A DNA stretch of 64,000 nucleotides from Stentor roeselii (Eukaryota; Ciliophora; Heterotrichea; Heterotrichida; Stentoridae): positions 32,039 through 96,038 of the forward strand of contig RSEH01000182.1 of NCBI GenBank assembly GCA_006503475.1, in the 5' to 3' direction. Below are positions 49,201-57,145 of this stretch, in pieces. Made by a program: the position numbers and the translations under genes. Within the stretch, counting starts at the first letter, position 1. Every line of letters begins with the position of its first letter. The notes beneath the pieces were generated by a model. It was not told where the DNA came from and ran no database searches. It saw nothing but the letters and a program-made list of their open reading frames with translations.

Positions 49201-51555
49201 GAATTTGATCATTTGAACTCTATGACTAAATTGGAGATGATTTATGATGGCATTGAATGTGAGAAAAGTTTTGGAATTTTTTCGAAGAAGAATAAAGTCA
49301 GGATTTTTTGTATTAAGGTTTCGAATAGTACAAAGTTTGAATGGATTATTTTGGCTGTTATTACTTTGAGTAGTATTAAACTGGTTGTTGACACCTACCT
49401 AGCCCCTTCAGAAATTTCAACCTACATCGACGCTTGTTTCACCTTAGCCTTTACCTTAGAATCCACGATTCACTCAGTGAGTTTAGGTTTCTTCATGAGT
49501 AAAGGTTCCTATTTACGCGACTGGTGGAATTTGACAGATTTTCTAATAGTCGTGATATCAATAATAGACTTTTCCGTAAGTGGAATCTCAGTAAAGTACA
49601 TAAAAGTCTTCCGACTTCTGCGAACACTTCGACCACTTCGATTTGTCTCTCACAACGTTTCAATGAAAATAATAGTAAAAGCTTTACTAGAGTCAATAGT
49701 TGCGATTATCAATGTAGTCGTTGTTTGCATGATAATCTGGTTAATGTTCGCAATTCTTGGAGTTTCCCTCTTCGGAGGGAAACTTTACCAATGTTCCAAC
49801 GAGTCGATTGACTCGATGTCGGAATGTGAGAAGACTGGGAATGACTGGGAAGTGACTTACCCGAACTATGACAATATCATGAGCGCCATGGTCACTCTTT
49901 TCATTCTTAGCTCACTTGAAGGGTGGCCTGATTTGATGTATGCGGGGATCGACGCCCGAGATATTGGAATATCTCCGCAAAAGAACTACAATCCTTATGT
50001 TGCTTATTATTTTATCGGCTTCGTCTTTGTAGGGTCTTTGTTCTTTTTGAACTTATTTATCGGAGTTATTTTTGAAAAATTTAACGAAGCTAAAATTAAT
50101 GAAACTGGATCTTCAGCGATGTATTTAAATAAAGAACAGATCATCTGGGTGGAAATGCAGAAACTTATCATCAACTCAAAGTTAAAACTAGAAAATTCTG
50201 TGAAAAAAGACTCGAAAGTACAGGTTTTTTTCTTTAAAATCGTGAAAAGCTCGTGGTTTACCTATTTTATCCTGACATGCATTGTGCTTAACATGGCGCA
50301 AATGGCGATGATTTATGATGGGGCTTCAGCAGAATACTCTCAAGCCCTGGACGGAATCAACTTGGCTTTTACTTTGATATTCATTCTAGAAGCAGTGATA
50401 AAACTAGCAGGACTAGGAGGTAAAGAGTACTTTAAAAGCAACTGGAATCGATTTGACTTCTTTGTTGTGATGACCTCGGTGATTGACTTGACTATTTCTT
50501 ACTTCATCAACTATAACTTGTACATACTTCGCATTGGTCCACAGTTGATCAGGGTGTTGCGAGTTCTGCGAGTTTCACGATTAGTGCGATTGTTTAACTT
50601 TTTGAAGCCGCTTCAGAATCTGCTTACAATTATGTCTTATTCTTTACCAGCGATTATGAATGTTTTGAGTCTTCTTTTACTGTTTTTTTTTATTTATGCT
50701 GTCCTTGGGGTTTACTTGTTCAGCGAAACAGATGACACAGATATCATTGATGACTACTCGAATTTTAAAAATTTTGGAATGGCGATGATCACGTTGTTTC
50801 GATGCTCGACAGGAGAGAACTGGTATCAAATAATGCAAGCTTTTTATAAGTCTCATGGAGTGACTCTGAGCTGTGCTTATTTTATGTCGTTTATAACGAT
50901 ATCCACCTTTGTCATGTTCAACTTATTCATAATGGTAATTCTTCAAAACTACGACGATTATATGAGCAACCCAGATTCCCTAATCAAGAACTTTACCACA
51001 AATTACAAAGAAATCAAACTTGCCTGGACAAATCACTGCGAAGGCGAACTCATTTATTTCAAAGAACTCAGAAACATAATGTATGACCTTGGCGAAAACC
51101 TAGGAGTCCCTCCAGATACAAACTTCGAAAAACTTTCTAGAATTTTAGCATCACTTAACTTAGAGTTCACTTCAAACGGTCAAGTTTATTTCAAGGACTT
51201 TTTATTCTGCATTTTGAGAAGAAAATATGGAAAAAAGGTGAAAATCACTAAAAAGTTGAGGAACATTGCAATAAAAGAAGAACAAAGCACTCGTAAAAAA
51301 ATTAAACAAATGAGAAATAAACTTGAAAATAACAACCGTGAAAGAGTTCATCGCAAAAGCAGAGCTGGAATCGACGATCAAGGAGGAAATTACTTCATGG
51401 AAATGATGTCAGCGAAAATGGCTTTTAAGGCATGGAGAGGTTATTCCCAGAGAAGAAGACAAAAACACATGGAAATGCTTTGCAGTCTAAGTGTCACTCC
51501 AAGAGATGATGAAGAAGAGTTCCCAGGTATGAACAGTATCACTTCCTATAGTTAG
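46282..51555 (+). CDS. Four-domain voltage-gated calcium channel alpha1 subunit (EEEE)
   Basis: 1757 residues, four repeats of six membrane segments. S4 sensors are visible at ~214-235 (RTLRILRPLR), ~784-808 (RVFRLIRVVRIVRLFR), ~1105-1125 (KVFRLLRTLRPLR) and ~1421-1440 (RVLRVLRVSRLVRLF). Selectivity glutamates are E334 (TLEGW), E874 (TLENW), E1213 (SLEGW) and E1512 (TGENW), so the filter is EEEE: calcium-selective, not sodium. The I-II linker is long (~300 residues) and acidic. The C-terminus has an EF-hand-like region and an IQ-like helix (AFKAWRGYSQRRRQKHM) that could bind calmodulin. It probably carries the calcium current for ciliary reversal or contraction. No intron is visible. Confidence 0.93.
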   Translation: MLNGENSETLNVSYEIPRKSNPISLLQDPSSTQVGTSDQSSFLKLSVFKSKMRKLKKLQSFRNVSQCKVKSQEKESYAEIIKLRPITRYEVLQQYSDTYPLLESRLAILRIKHACTEISLSIIGHKVFEYFIILIILINTVTLAIFDANTNSNVQQDLDFFFLVIYTIEMCLKITANGLGVVSSGYLRDYWNILDFFIVVTGWISYQGSANVNINSLRTLRILRPLRGISSIGGLRVLFVALVGSVQQLLASLFLLLVFLIIFAIAGLQLWSGVLKSKCMNIETGVFLSDSCGALVCPFDSECVKSLDNAQFGVTSFDNLLASMLVVFQCVTLEGWTDVLFTVQKVFSRYSVVYFVLLAFIGAYMLVNLTLAVIKGAFTVAMNDVRAKEMNEKNADEIIHSQIIAQQLKEPRDFRTAAVSEIDLSDDEEQEEGEEERVNQNLSARHRPKHLRHLFEGSRSGVTEEFSAIGNTLVRRLTQNYQRQLTHVYDNESSNSLTPHLISMNSSIGVNRNLLSKIGTTASLQSIKVQILANQLVKSESVYDILPKKFGYNLLDTLSFQTEYKFRYKQPLEKLQGMDEIEDQVLTFFESLKNGDRRKIFSHFSEVSLKLGAKKAFWKVKVCVKEFIKVIKERDNISKNIIAIHSEVDPEKPLKPRTLISLSTMPYSLWKPGYLGCFEKFSTPIKLMITSRISTFFISLIVISNIVTLSLNRYGMSSSQEEILTSMNTSFTLIFAVEMGLKLIGLGPKQYVRDRMNYLDLIITLLSIVELIFITKSGSAISAFRGVRVFRLIRVVRIVRLFRYLQSMAHIFQVISRSISKFIYLALFLLLLIVIYSLLGMRIFAGKMDSSITRSNFDSFHWAFITVFQVLTLENWQTVLYAVVNSNAGYASSIYLISWIFIGNYVVLNLFLAILLDAFSENDEEEEPVEDGEDEGPNNRRSSLYGNYKERLNKKRELNMKRIQDIPEQDSDFEFDHLNSMTKLEMIYDGIECEKSFGIFSKKNKVRIFCIKVSNSTKFEWIILAVITLSSIKLVVDTYLAPSEISTYIDACFTLAFTLESTIHSVSLGFFMSKGSYLRDWWNLTDFLIVVISIIDFSVSGISVKYIKVFRLLRTLRPLRFVSHNVSMKIIVKALLESIVAIINVVVVCMIIWLMFAILGVSLFGGKLYQCSNESIDSMSECEKTGNDWEVTYPNYDNIMSAMVTLFILSSLEGWPDLMYAGIDARDIGISPQKNYNPYVAYYFIGFVFVGSLFFLNLFIGVIFEKFNEAKINETGSSAMYLNKEQIIWVEMQKLIINSKLKLENSVKKDSKVQVFFFKIVKSSWFTYFILTCIVLNMAQMAMIYDGASAEYSQALDGINLAFTLIFILEAVIKLAGLGGKEYFKSNWNRFDFFVVMTSVIDLTISYFINYNLYILRIGPQLIRVLRVLRVSRLVRLFNFLKPLQNLLTIMSYSLPAIMNVLSLLLLFFFIYAVLGVYLFSETDDTDIIDDYSNFKNFGMAMITLFRCSTGENWYQIMQAFYKSHGVTLSCAYFMSFITISTFVMFNLFIMVILQNYDDYMSNPDSLIKNFTTNYKEIKLAWTNHCEGELIYFKELRNIMYDLGENLGVPPDTNFEKLSRILASLNLEFTSNGQVYFKDFLFCILRRKYGKKVKITKKLRNIAIKEEQSTRKKIKQMRNKLENNNRERVHRKSRAGIDDQGGNYFMEMMSAKMAFKAWRGYSQRRRQKHMEMLCSLSVTPRDDEEEFPGMNSITSYS

Positions 51556-51591
51556 TACTAATCTGTTAATTTTTAATGATTTGTGATATAA

Positions 51592-53238
51592 ATGGCTTTC
51601 GTGTACCAGTCTAAAAGAGATTTTAACTTTTCAAAAAATGAAAACATCACATTAGGCCCTGGCGCTTATATCGGTCATCAAGAAATTCGATTTCAAAAAA
51701 GTGAAATCCCTTTTCAAACCTCTGCCCTTCGAGACTCTTCCTCAAAAACATCTCAAATTCCAGGTCCAGGTTCATACAACTCTTCAAAACAAAACTTAAA
51801 AGTCGATCAATTCGGTCGATATCGTTGTTCATCTTCATTCGCAAGTAACCAGGACCGTTTCACAAAAGCGACAAATGAGTTAAACCCAGGTCCAGGCAGT
51901 TACAACCAGAAATCAATTTGGAATAATTCAAAACGTTCTCAGTCAACAAAGTCATCTGCGAAAGTGATGAAGTCTTTTCCTTCAGTGCCTTCAATTCCTT
52001 CGCAAGGCCAGGCCTTTGGCTATGACGAGACCGAGTCAGGTGACTTGATTTGTCAAAAGAACCCGACACAAGTTCACTCAGGACTGGGAATCGACTCTAT
52101 CGGCCCAGGGCATTATGACCCGAGGCCTGTCAGTGAGATTTATGGCGCTAAAGGCACTGCCTGGCATAAAAGTTCAACAAAACGACAGAAAACACCGAAA
52201 GACTCTTGTAATCTTGGACCTGGAAGCTATTCAGATTATAGAACTAGCAATCTTTATAAACTTAAAAGTAGCCCTGCTTTTGCAAGTACTTGTAAAAGAG
52301 AAAGTTATATACCTGTACAAGAAGACTACTCGGATGATGAAGGGAATTCTTTTGATGGAAACCCAGGACCTGGAAAGTACTTTCTTAGTAATGGAAATCT
52401 TGGAAAATCACAGAAAACGTTTCAGAAGTTTGGAAGTGGAAGTAAAAGATTTGTAAGTGATCAAAAATTAGTACCTGGACCTGGGTATTATGGAAAGAAT
52501 GAAAAACAAGAGGTGAAGATGCAGAAGGCTCCTTTCGCTTCAAGTGATTCGAGGTTTTCCTCGAAACCGAATAAAATCCCTGGACCTGGAACTTACAATG
52601 AACCGAATTTCGTTGAGGCGATGGGGAAAAAAGTTAAAAGTCAAAATTCCGCAGCCTTTGGCTGCGGGTATAAAAGATTTGAACAAGGTAGTGAAAAAAT
52701 CGGCCCTGGCCCTGGAGAATACGACATAAGTCAACAAATAGGAATTCATAATTCAGCTAAACAGAAACCTTCTGCTGTCTTTGAAAGTGCTTTTGATAGA
52801 AATAAAGTCGCTATTTTAAATGAAGGACCTGCACCAGGGTCTTATGAGATTCCTTCTGGTTTTAATAATAAGACTGGAAAACGACCTGCAGGATTTACTA
52901 AATGGGAAAAACATAAAATACCGGTTGATGAACCTGATGTTGTTGAACAGGATGAAAAAGCTTATAAAAGATTTAATACTGAAGAAAAAATGATTGAAAA
53001 ATATGTAAATTTTGATGGGTTTGAAAAGGACTCGAAAGGCGAAGGAAATCCTGGACCTGGAGCTTATTTCAAAAAAAGTGTGAAATTTGGACTTGAAAAA
53101 GAAAAAGGAGCTGTTGTTAGTAAAGTCAACAGGTTTCAACGAAAGGAAAACCATATTCCAGGTCCAGGTAAATACGAAGGATCAAACAACTGGTGGAATA
53201 AAAAAACATTTAATATAAAGTTCACAGATTTTAAGTAA
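51592..53238 (+). CDS. SHIPPO/STPG-repeat protein (axonemal type)
   Basis: 548 residues with about twelve PGPGxY-type repeats spread along the chain: GPGAYIG, PGPGSYN (twice), GPGHYDP, GPGSYSD, PGPGKYF, PGPGYYG, PGPGTYN, GPGEYDI, APGSYEI, PGPGAYF and PGPGKYE. Between repeats are F-x-S/T and basic segments (RDSSSKT, GSGSKRFVSD). This is the sperm-tail PG-rich repeat family (ODF3/CIMAP, STPGs), microtubule-inner or axoneme-associated proteins. The start lies in TATAAATGG, 36 bp after the channel gene, on the same strand. A GC hairpin occurs at 52649-52667. Confidence 0.88.
   Translation: MAFVYQSKRDFNFSKNENITLGPGAYIGHQEIRFQKSEIPFQTSALRDSSSKTSQIPGPGSYNSSKQNLKVDQFGRYRCSSSFASNQDRFTKATNELNPGPGSYNQKSIWNNSKRSQSTKSSAKVMKSFPSVPSIPSQGQAFGYDETESGDLICQKNPTQVHSGLGIDSIGPGHYDPRPVSEIYGAKGTAWHKSSTKRQKTPKDSCNLGPGSYSDYRTSNLYKLKSSPAFASTCKRESYIPVQEDYSDDEGNSFDGNPGPGKYFLSNGNLGKSQKTFQKFGSGSKRFVSDQKLVPGPGYYGKNEKQEVKMQKAPFASSDSRFSSKPNKIPGPGTYNEPNFVEAMGKKVKSQNSAAFGCGYKRFEQGSEKIGPGPGEYDISQQIGIHNSAKQKPSAVFESAFDRNKVAILNEGPAPGSYEIPSGFNNKTGKRPAGFTKWEKHKIPVDEPDVVEQDEKAYKRFNTEEKMIEKYVNFDGFEKDSKGEGNPGPGAYFKKSVKFGLEKEKGAVVSKVNRFQRKENHIPGPGKYEGSNNWWNKKTFNIKFTDFK
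52649..52667. repeat. GC-rich perfect inverted repeat in SHIPPO gene
   Basis: CCGCAGCC, TTT loop, GGCTGCGG: 8-bp stem. It encodes SAAFGCG in a loop between PGPG repeats. Confidence 0.65.
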
Positions 53239-53455
53239 TCTCCAAACTTAAACCCTTTCCTCCCAAATAAATCTAAACCATTTCCCAAACTTCTCCTAAA
53301 TTCCCATCTAAAAAACCCTCTCAAAAAAAAATCTCTCAAATCTAAAATCTCTCAAATCTCAAAATCTTAAAAAATCAAAACCATTCAACCAAAACCCCAT
53401 CTCTCTAAAAAAACCAAAAAAAAATCCTCCTTCCTTTCACCTAATAAAAAATAAT
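53236..53455 (+). other. 220-nt stretch with no G before the kelch-BTB start
   Basis: From 53236 up to the G of the ATG at 53454-53456, the plus strand contains only A, C and T. It holds an imperfect tandem repeat around 53330-53366 (ATCTCTCAAATCTAAA-like units). It is the 5' leader/promoter of the kelch-BTB gene and the 3' end of the SHIPPO gene. Confidence 0.9.
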
Positions 53456-54997
53456 GGATCACGAGAACACTTCACCCTCTCATTATTCAGACTCCTCAGC
53501 AGCAGCAGGCCATCCAATAGTCGAATTAAACCACGCTCAACGTTGGCGACAGATCACAAGCGAGAACGGTCCACGTCCTGACCCTCGAAGCGGTGCAGCG
53601 AGTGTGGTTCACGAGAACTCCTTATTCATCCTGGGCGGATACGGTGGAAACGGCCGTCTTGACGACCTTTGGGAATACCGTTTTCAGGAAGAGCAGTGGC
53701 ACAAGTTGAATGCAAGAGGACAGATCCCAGCAGGAAGAGAGAACAACGGAGCAGTTATCTATAAAGGAGCAATGTACATCTTTGGAGGGTATTCAGGAGT
53801 CTTCTGGCTGAATGACTTCTACAAACTCGATCTGTGTAAATCTTATATAGAGGCACTTTGGACTGGGCTCCTGTCATGGTCAGAGATGGATACGCGCCAA
53901 GTACGAGGTTTGGATATGTCAGTACGGTCTGGAAAGACACTTTTATCATCTTTGGAGGGTATGACGGGTCCACCTGGCTTAACGACATGCATGAGTTCAA
54001 CTTCACTAAAGCTGTTTGGACTAAACTTGACGTTGTTGGAGTCGTTCCTCCAAAAAGAAGCTGCCCTTCTTGGGCAACTTATAAACATTCACTTTTTGTC
54101 TTTGGAGGATATGATGGCGTTCATAGAATGAATGACTTCAACGAATTTGACTTGAAATTGAAGGTCTGGAGACAAGTCGTGTTTTCAGGACCAGCACCTG
54201 CACCTCGGTACTTTCACTCGTCAGTTGTTTATGGGGACTACATGTATATCTTCGGAGGGTACAGCGGGGTTGAAAGGCTTCAGGACCTTTACCAGTACAG
54301 CTTTGAAAAAAACTCTTGGACTTGCTTAGATGTCGAAAAACCACCTTCGGGAAGGTCAAGTCTCGTCGCTCAGGTCTATAAAAACTCTTTGTATATCTTC
54401 GGAGGGTATAATGGAAGTTTGGTCTTGAATGACTTTCACGAGTTTCGATTTGAACTGATTTCAGTCCCGCAGTCGAGTTTTATCAATGATCTGAGAAGTA
54501 TGATTAATTCTTCAGTGTTTTCTGATGTGACTTTTATTATTGAAGGAAAAGAAATCAAGGCGAATAAAGCGATTTTAGCGGCTAGATGTGATCACTTTAG
54601 AGCTTGTTTTTACTCGGGCATGAAGGAAATGTATGAGTCGAAGATCACTTATGACGACATCGCTTACAATGTATTTGAAGCGATTTTAGAATATTTGTAT
54701 ACTGATACTGTCCGTGGCATGAATGTCGATATGACTGTTTCTTTGATGATTGCTTCTGAGAGGTTCATGCTTGACAGGTTGAAAGCGATGTGTCAAGACA
54801 GTATTAGAAAAAATATAACAACAGATAATGTGGTTCCTATTCTTCGTGCTTCTCATATTCATAACGCCTCTGCTTTGAAAGATATTTGCTTGGACTTTAT
54901 TTGTTCAAGGAGTGAAGAAGTGAAAAAAACGAGAAGTTTCACTGAATTGGTTAATGAACCTGAACTTTTATTGGAACTTGTGATGAGACTCAAGTAA
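53454..54997 (+). CDS. Kelch-BTB protein, kelch N-terminal (one 17-nt intron)
   Basis: 508 residues after removal of intron 53834-53850. Six kelch blades lie in ~30-330, each with a G-G-Y/F and W: FILGGYGGNGRLDDLWEY, YIFGGYSGVFWLNDFYK, IIFGGYDGSTWLNDMHEF, FVFGGYDGVHRMNDFNEF and so on. One BTB domain follows at ~350-455 (DVTFIIEGKEIKANKAILAARCDHFRACF). Kelch-first, BTB-last is the LZTR1-like order, the reverse of KLHL proteins. Likely a Cullin-3 substrate adaptor. Splicing restores LDLGTLDW, the regular blade sequence. The intron is 17 nt long, which is unusual. Confidence 0.82.
53834..53850 (+). other. 17-nt intron in the kelch-BTB gene
   Basis: GTGTAAATCTTATATAG. A 15-nt excision of GTAAATCTTATATAG would leave a TAG stop, whereas 17 nt restores the frame. 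An A lies six from the end as in the other introns. A one- or two-base assembly error is the alternative. Confidence 0.62.
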
Positions 54998-55031
54998 TGA
55001 ATCATAATTAGGTAGATATTTAAGGATATAT

Positions 55032-56948
55032 ATGAAAGTTTTACTTGTTAATGCTTTTAAGCCTGGAGCTGAAGGGGATAAGGCTTTTAAGTACTTTTTT
55101 GCTTGTGTCAAGCAGGCTTTTGACGTGCAGAGGTACTTTTCAAAGGATGGCATCAGTTATACTTGTGTCAATTATGAGAATATTGATGAGTTCTTGTTTG
55201 AACCTTACACGGGATATGTTGATTCTCAGGCTGAAAAGAAATTTGATTATTTGGACTTTGTGTTTATTGATGGGGAACCGAATTTGTTGCCTTGGCTTGC
55301 TAGGGCTAAAAAGTTTTTTATTTTGATGAAAATGTGTAAAAGGACTAAAAAGGTCTTGTTTGCTGCTGGGTGTGGGATGTTCATGCAAATATACCTAAAT
55401 GCCTCAAGATACCAAGTAAACCGTGTAATAAACGGTAACGGAAAAGGTACAAGTTTAAAAAAAATCCACCAATTGAGTCAATCCGACCTAGGAACGATCC
55501 AACAAGGCGACGTGTTCCTCGACAGTGGTACTGGCGACATGTACTGCTACGACAGCGAGTCTTCCGAGTTCTGTCCAATAGTGAACATTGGTTTCCACCA
55601 CCACAAAACAGCAGCAGACATGGAGAACCGTTCATCAATTCTAAAGTCTTTTCGATATATTCCCCGTAACTTCGACTTTTCAGAGCCAGTCCATCCAGGA
55701 AAGCGAACTGAAACAGTTTGCAGGGTCCTGAAGCAGTATGTCCAGCATTGGCTTCTTAAAGATGTCGGGCTTCAGGAGTTCTTAGTCAGTCAGAAGAACT
55801 CTTGGGATATTCATGCCGTTAATGTTTGTGATAAGAGCTCTTGTTTCACTATTCTTGCTGAATCTGATAGGTCTCCTCAGATTATCACTCAGGGAAATTC
55901 GGCTTTGGTTATGTTTAATATTGATGCGCATTATCCGAATTCAGCGAAGATTGTTAGGAATTTTGTTGATCATATGATGCAGGAGTACTCGATTCATCAG
56001 AAGTTGGACTCACCTTTGGCTTCTGTACCTTATGTTGTTATTCCTTGTAAACCTTGTAGAAGTAATGAGTCTGAAAAGTCATTAAGTCGGCCCATAACAG
56101 CCTCAACGGCAAAACTCGACACATTCGTATACCCAGGAAAGACCCACATCGAGATCGGTAGCAGACTACGACCAACATCAAGTCACTCTGGTTTCACAAT
56201 ATCCAAGCGAAAGTACGACCCAGTAATCCTAGCAAACAACGCAACAAAGCAAGAGCCAATCCACATAAACACTTTCTTCCAAATAGAGCGAGCCGAGTCC
56301 TTATTTCTTCCAGTCGGTACCCACACAGACCTAAAAATTCGTGGAAGTTTCGACAAGAAGCCAATAACTCTTCTGAAATCACAACTGGGCATCAGTAATT
56401 CAACAGTCTCAGAATTAAAACGCGCTGCTTCTGAAAGAGACCTGACGTCTTCAACACGTCAAGAAAAGCATCAAAATGAGTTAATGAAAATTTTAAGTAG
56501 TCAAGAGCCTTGCGAGGAAGAAAACGAAGTCACTCATTGGACAAGAAAAGATATTCGGAATATGCTTCATGGAAATGAAAGTAAAGGAAATGATCATCAG
56601 GGCAGGAAGCAGAAAATAAGGATTGTTTATAGGTCTAAGGTGCAGAAACCGAGAATTAATACTAATATCTGCACGACTTTGAATGTGAAGAGCAAGAGTT
56701 CGAAGTACCCTTTTCCTGGATCTGTTACGAATTTGGAGCCTTATGTTGACCCCCAGAAAGTTGAGATAAGACCTAGTAACTCGAATTGTCTTTGGGTTTC
56801 AAAAGAACCGTTTACCTTGGCGATTAAAAAGCAGGAGGAAAGGTTCTCTGGAGTTCATTATTCGGATCCTTATAATCCACCTTCTTCACATAAGTTTAGA
56901 ACGGAAGAAAAGAATAGGTGGGTTAGTGGAGAGTTTAGGGTTGTGTAA
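55032..56948 (+). CDS. Unknown 638-residue protein with amidotransferase-like N-terminus
   Basis: The N-terminal ~330 residues are mixed alpha/beta: MKVLLVNAF, then FVFIDGEPNLLPWLARAKKFFILMKM and KKVLFAAGCGMFMQIYLNA. The strand-then-GCGMFMQ turn recalls the nucleophile elbow of class I glutamine-amidotransferase-like folds, but the rest of that motif set is not clear to me. The C-terminal ~300 residues are low-complexity and basic, and end with FTLAIKKQEERFSGVHYSDPYNPPSSHKFR, a pattern I associate loosely with ciliary proteins. No membrane segment. I do not recognise the family, and the fold call is a guess from one motif. Confidence 0.5.
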   Translation: MKVLLVNAFKPGAEGDKAFKYFFACVKQAFDVQRYFSKDGISYTCVNYENIDEFLFEPYTGYVDSQAEKKFDYLDFVFIDGEPNLLPWLARAKKFFILMKMCKRTKKVLFAAGCGMFMQIYLNASRYQVNRVINGNGKGTSLKKIHQLSQSDLGTIQQGDVFLDSGTGDMYCYDSESSEFCPIVNIGFHHHKTAADMENRSSILKSFRYIPRNFDFSEPVHPGKRTETVCRVLKQYVQHWLLKDVGLQEFLVSQKNSWDIHAVNVCDKSSCFTILAESDRSPQIITQGNSALVMFNIDAHYPNSAKIVRNFVDHMMQEYSIHQKLDSPLASVPYVVIPCKPCRSNESEKSLSRPITASTAKLDTFVYPGKTHIEIGSRLRPTSSHSGFTISKRKYDPVILANNATKQEPIHINTFFQIERAESLFLPVGTHTDLKIRGSFDKKPITLLKSQLGISNSTVSELKRAASERDLTSSTRQEKHQNELMKILSSQEPCEEENEVTHWTRKDIRNMLHGNESKGNDHQGRKQKIRIVYRSKVQKPRINTNICTTLNVKSKSSKYPFPGSVTNLEPYVDPQKVEIRPSNSNCLWVSKEPFTLAIKKQEERFSGVHYSDPYNPPSSHKFRTEEKNRWVSGEFRVV

Positions 56949-57145
56949 AATAGGGAATTGAAGTAGTTTTAGAATACGGAATTTTAGGGTTTTGGGAAGT
57001 TGGGGGAGTGGTTGATGTCTTGGTGATATTCAGTCCTGAATGAAAATAACTTCAGATCTTTCTATATTGAATTCGTATCTTATGTACATATTGTATCGAA
57101 AATAGATACTTTTAACTGTATCCACCTGATAAATATCTTCAAGCG

